A stretch of DNA of 7,675 nucleotides. It comes from Candidatus Brocadiaceae bacterium. GTDB taxonomy: Bacteria; Planctomycetota; Brocadiia; SM23-32. Positions 5,568 to 7,675 of this stretch are shown here, in pieces; position 1 is the first letter of the stretch; each line of letters begins with the position of its first letter. The stretch lies in assembly GCA_003551785.1 (NCBI GenBank), contig PUNP01000856.1, positions 1 through 7,675 on the forward strand. The letters run 5' to 3'. The position numbers and the translations under genes are program-made. Below the pieces are notes generated by a model. It saw only the letters and a program-made list of their open reading frames with translations. It did no database searches and was not told where the DNA came from.

Positions 5568-5879
5568 CTACAGCTTATTTGCCAAATCATCAAGTATTTC
5601 CTTTCGGCGGTTTTTCTCAATTGCCGGATCAACTTTCTGCAGGTATTCTACTGCCGCCAGATCGTCGCCCCTTTTCCTGTTTTGGTGCGGTTCCAGGGCT
5701 TCAATAAGAATCGACTCAAGTGCGGGTATCAACTTCGCAGCCTCGTAGCTCTCAGAGAGTTCACCGAGTGAACCGTCGTCTGAAACCGGAAGCAAGCCAA
5801 GCCAGGAAAACCTGTCCCACCTGGCGGACATACGGTCAATAGTGTGCTCATAAAGCCTCTTTCCAATCGGCCTTGTCAA
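5568..5879 (-). CDS. GIY-YIG-nuclease-like protein lacking its N-terminal catalytic strands (103 aa)
   Basis: The sequence TRPIGKRLYEHTIDRMSARWDRFSW and the later LIEALEPHQNRKRGDD match, from memory of the family, the middle and C-terminal parts of GIY-YIG endonucleases: Arg8 and His12 in the helix after YIG, the RWDRFSW strand, and E60/E63 with N67 near the metal site. The GIY and YIG strands that should come first are absent. The same frame is closed by a stop about 11 codons upstream, so they are not simply missed. The TTG start at 5879 overlaps the stop of the NERD gene (TTGA); AAGGGA is very close to it, so the two are probably coupled. The alternative start at Met17 has no ribosome site. 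This may be a decayed nuclease, or a protein that works with the NERD partner. Catalytic activity is unlikely as it stands. Confidence 0.5.
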   Translation of the reverse strand: MTRPIGKRLYEHTIDRMSARWDRFSWLGLLPVSDDGSLGELSESYEAAKLIPALESILIEALEPHQNRKRGDDLAAVEYLQKVDPAIEKNRRKEILDDLANKL

Positions 5880-6664
5880 TCCCTTGGGTAAAGTTCCTGA
5901 ATATAGGAATCAATCATCTGTATTTCTTCCTCATTTAAGACCGTTGGCTCCTGATCAAGATACTTCACCAGCCGTTTTTCATTTAACACCCAAATCCCGG
6001 AATTGGAACGACTTTCTCCTTCTTTAACAAACCATCCGGGAAAAATAACCACGCCCCATACTTTGCATTTCTTCCCGGTTCTCTTGTGAATGAAACCCCA
6101 GATAAAACTCCGCAGAGCTTTTGCCTGATCCATTGGATTTCTGTCACGTTCCTGGCCGTCAACCCATATTCTTTCATCGTCATGGGCTATCTCCGCCCGC
6201 CCTCGCCAAGGTTTGCTCCATGTCTTGGTTTCAATCACATAAACACCTTTCGGCCCGACTAAAAGATGGTCTATATTGAATTCCCTTTCACCGATTTTAA
6301 CGGGGATATCGTGAAAGACGCGAAAGTCCTTTCTGCGCAGTTCTTCCAGGCGGCGGGCAACAACCTTTTCACCTTCATAGCCCTGTCTGAGCGCGTTCAC
6401 CTTTTTCCTGACATTGACATAAGCCCGGATGGTGATCACTACCAGGCAAAAAATGAAAAATGTCCAAATTGCCGGATGAACCGGAGACAAAACATTGAAA
6501 TAATGAAGCCATTGCCAAATGACAAAAGCAATGCCGCACAAAGTAATCATCGCCAAGAACATAAATTTGTCATTAATCTGCCGACCCAGTTCCTCCCGTA
6601 TGGATTCACCCGGGTTTCGCGGTATTTCTTTAAGAGGCGATCTTGTCTTCTTGTCTTTTGACAT
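5876..6664 (-). CDS. Membrane-anchored NERD-domain nuclease-like protein (262 aa)
   Basis: A polar N-terminus of about 33 residues is followed by two hydrophobic segments (about 34-54 and 64-82) and then a NERD domain (about 96-200), a PD-(D/E)xK-related nuclease fold. Visible core residues are GYEGEK (E98), D132 in FNIDHLLVG, E145-x-K147 in YVIETKTW, and Q180 in MDQAKAL. These are the positions expected for metal binding and catalysis, so the domain looks intact. The arrangement places a nuclease domain at the inner face of the membrane; NERD proteins are widespread and poorly characterised, and are often found with mobile or defence genes. I chose the ATG at 6664, with GGTGG five bases upstream, over TTG 6676 and GTG 6673. 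It has its own promoter and is followed, with a 4-nt overlap, by the GIY-YIG-like gene. Confidence 0.85.
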   Translation of the reverse strand: MSKDKKTRSPLKEIPRNPGESIREELGRQINDKFMFLAMITLCGIAFVIWQWLHYFNVLSPVHPAIWTFFIFCLVVITIRAYVNVRKKVNALRQGYEGEKVVARRLEELRRKDFRVFHDIPVKIGEREFNIDHLLVGPKGVYVIETKTWSKPWRGRAEIAHDDERIWVDGQERDRNPMDQAKALRSFIWGFIHKRTGKKCKVWGVVIFPGWFVKEGESRSNSGIWVLNEKRLVKYLDQEPTVLNEEEIQMIDSYIQELYPRD

Positions 6665-6695
6665 CCTGTCCACCAAAGCATTTGTAGGGAAAGTA

Positions 6696-6723
6696 ATTAT
6701 AACATGTTACGATATGGTAGCAA
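6696..6723 (-). promoter_or_regulatory. Promoter of the NERD gene
   Basis: On the minus strand TTGCTA (6718-6723), a 16-bp spacer and a perfect TATAAT (6696-6701) form a plausible sigma-70 promoter. It lies about 30 bp before the first codon of the NERD gene. Confidence 0.55.
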
Positions 6724-6769
6724 ATCATATCAAAAATTGCAATAGCAGATTAATTAACATCTACCTGTT

Positions 6770-6800
6770 GGGTCCGGGAAAGGGTCCGTGGGGTCCGGGG
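6770..6800. repeat. Three GGGTCCG boxes
   Basis: GGGTCCG starts at 6770, 6782 and 6791 in a G-rich patch inside an A/T-rich surrounding. The spacing is unequal (12 and 9 bp), both multiples of three. Function unknown. Confidence 0.4.
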
Positions 6801-7025
6801 GCGGCCCTCGATAAGCTATTGAAAAGAATAGACATAAAGTGTTTTCAACCTCTTCCCAAACCCCTTAAATGCGATTTTGGGCGGCGGAAATCGTAACCAT
6901 TAAAAATGGATACAATGCCGCTATCTATTCCCCAACGGAGATGTTTAACGTCCTGATTGAACAACAATGTAACGGTAATCCTAAAGACATAAGGATTTTC
7001 CTATCTTCGCCGGACGCCTCGACGG

Positions 7026-7133
7026 TTAAATATCCCTTGCAGGGAACTTTTTTTGGTGTCATTCCCTTTCCCAGGGTAGAAGGCTCTTCAAGCCGTCAAC
7101 CCTGGGCTGTAATTAAATATCCTCTTCGAGGAA
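7026..7133. repeat. Three-hairpin palindromic element (REP/MITE-like)
   Basis: Two outer hairpins each start with the identical TTAAATATCC (7026-7035 and 7113-7122). Their stems differ: TCCCT-TGC-AGGGA (7033-7045) and TCCTC-TTC-GAGGA (7120-7132). Between them lies a larger imperfect hairpin with arms CCCAGGGT (7070-7077) and ACCCTGGG (7099-7106) and an inner GGCT/AGCC stem (7082-7085 with 7091-7094). The left hairpin is followed by seven T residues on the plus strand and could act as a weak terminator. The layout resembles dispersed intergenic palindromic elements seen in many environmental bacteria, but I cannot name a family. Confidence 0.6.
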
Positions 7134-7145
7134 AACGCCTTCTTA

Positions 7146-7175
7146 TGGTATAGAGCCGCAACTAATTCTATACCA
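7146..7175. promoter_or_regulatory. 9-bp perfect inverted repeat, operator or stem-loop
   Basis: TGGTATAGA (7146-7154) and TCTATACCA (7167-7175) are exact reverse complements separated by 12 nt. There is no T-run on either side, so an intrinsic terminator is unlikely. A protein-binding site or an edge of the adjacent hairpin element is possible. Confidence 0.45.
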
Positions 7176-7294
7176 CAAAACCCCTTTCAACTTCCTCTTG
7201 CGTGGAAACATATCCCGCCTCAGCCCCCTTGTGCATTTAGAAAATATTAACTCTCATGACCATATATTAAACGGGTCGGGAACGAAAATCAAAC

Positions 7295-7323
7295 TTGTAT
7301 CTCAAGAATTTTTGGCTTATAAT
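7295..7323 (+). promoter_or_regulatory. Promoter of the nucleotidyltransferase gene
   Basis: TTGTAT (7295-7300), a 17-bp spacer and TATAAT (7318-7323) form a good sigma-70-like promoter, with transcription expected to start around 7330. A second TATAAT at 7330-7335 lacks a -35 box at suitable distance. Confidence 0.55.
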
Positions 7324-7354
7324 AAGCTGTATAATCTCTCTCGGATCAAAAACT

Positions 7355-7671
7355 ATGAATAAACAGGTCAAAACCAAAGCGGAAGCAAAAAGGCGCATCA
7401 AGTCGGCGGAAGCATACCTTGCGGAACTGGGAGTGAGCAGTATGGTCTGTTCGGCTCGTTTGTCCGGAACAGTCAGTCGGAAGTGAGCGACGTTGATATT
7501 TACGTGGAATTTGCTCCGGATGCACACACTTTCGACAATTTCATGGAGCCGTCATTTTTCCTGGAAGAACTGCTGGGCCGACGGGTCGAGCTGGTCACTC
7601 CCGAGTCCCTGAGCCCTCATATAGGCCCTCACATACTCAAGGAGGTGGAACGTGTCCCACTCGCCGCATAA
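7355..7671 (+). pseudogene. MNT-type minimal nucleotidyltransferase (HEPN/MNT antitoxin), frameshifted
   Basis: Two overlapping frames together give one normal protein of about 105 residues. The first, from ATG 7355, reads through AEAYLAELGVSS. The second, from about 7441, reads YGLFGSFVRNSQSEVSDVD and continues to the stop at 7669-7671. The joined product has the polymerase-beta-type GSx10DxD motif and the usual RRVELVT strand and ILKEVERV end of MNT proteins, which inhibit a HEPN RNase, in studied pairs by adding AMP to it. A single missing base around 7436-7441 (the family would read something like GVSRYGLFGS) breaks the gene right before the catalytic motif. There is no homopolymer there, so programmed slippage is unlikely; mutation or a sequencing error explains it better. 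A HEPN toxin gene would be expected just to the right, outside the window. Confidence 0.75.
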
Positions 7672-7675
7672 GTAA

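Larger units (their letters stand above)
6677..7354. other. 678-bp intergenic region without a convincing gene
   Basis: It lies between the divergent NERD and nucleotidyltransferase genes. It contains the NERD promoter, three GGGTCCG boxes, a three-hairpin element (7026-7133), a 9-bp inverted repeat (7146-7175) and the promoter of the last gene. The 94-codon open frame at 6869-7153 is not credible: it runs through the hairpins, and its KYPLQG/KYPLRG repeat is simply the translated hairpin leader. Confidence 0.6.

Noticed and set aside
7026..7133. CRISPR array suggested by the repeated TTAAATATCC
   Set aside because: Only two short copies, 87 bp apart, with a palindrome between them; no regular spacers and no cas gene in the window.
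6869..7153. 94-codon plus-strand frame with a KYPLQG/KYPLRG repeat
   Set aside because: It runs through the three-hairpin element, so the peptide repeat only reflects the repeated DNA leader; no ribosome site was seen.
7652..7675. GTG start with a strong AAGGAGGT site, as expected for the HEPN partner
   Set aside because: The frame ends after seven codons at TAA at the window edge, so no gene can be claimed; the true HEPN start must lie beyond the window or the end sequence is altered.

Overview
This is bacterial DNA of the accessory, defence-island type. Genes are compact, have clear Shine-Dalgarno sites and sigma-70-like promoters, and encode almost only restriction, toxin-antitoxin and nuclease-type products. 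No housekeeping gene is present, so the host lineage cannot be named. Base composition is uneven. By hand count the outer parts of the first gene are about 64% G+C, while its middle and much of the rest are clearly more A+T-rich, which fits assembly from several sources.

Layout. Positions 2-1651 (+) hold the C-terminal part of an Eco57I/TaqI-type adenine-N6 DNA methyltransferase or type IIG enzyme; its catalytic half lies outside the window. Positions 1725-3036 (-) hold a compact five-gene unit: a 41-aa basic peptide, a three-helix membrane protein of about 185 aa, and three tiny hydrophilic proteins (43, 52 and 66 aa). The three tiny proteins share a G-P-x-(I/L)-R-x-(V/A) motif, which occurs twice in the last one. 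The unit has a good promoter (TTGACA, 17 bp, CATAAT) placed inside a 7-bp inverted repeat. I do not recognise this unit, and it is the best candidate in the window for an undescribed system.

Positions 3358-5415 (-) hold a toxin-antitoxin-like group: a small Xre-type regulator, an Xre/ImmA-IrrE metallopeptidase fusion, and a DUF4411 PIN-fold protein only 2 bp downstream of it. Positions 5568-6664 (-) hold a membrane-anchored NERD-domain nuclease-like protein. Its stop codon overlaps the TTG start of what looks like a GIY-YIG nuclease lacking its N-terminal catalytic strands.

Positions 6677-7354 are intergenic. They contain the NERD promoter, a short GGGTCCG repeat, a three-hairpin element whose two outer hairpins share a 10-nt leader but have compensating stem changes, and a 9-bp inverted repeat. 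Positions 7355-7671 (+) hold an MNT-type minimal nucleotidyltransferase (antitoxin of HEPN/MNT pairs), broken by an apparent 1-nt frameshift just before its catalytic GS...DxD motif.

Taken together, the window is a row of independent defence or stability modules, some intact and some decaying. The membrane protein plus tiny basic proteins form a separately controlled unit inside this row.
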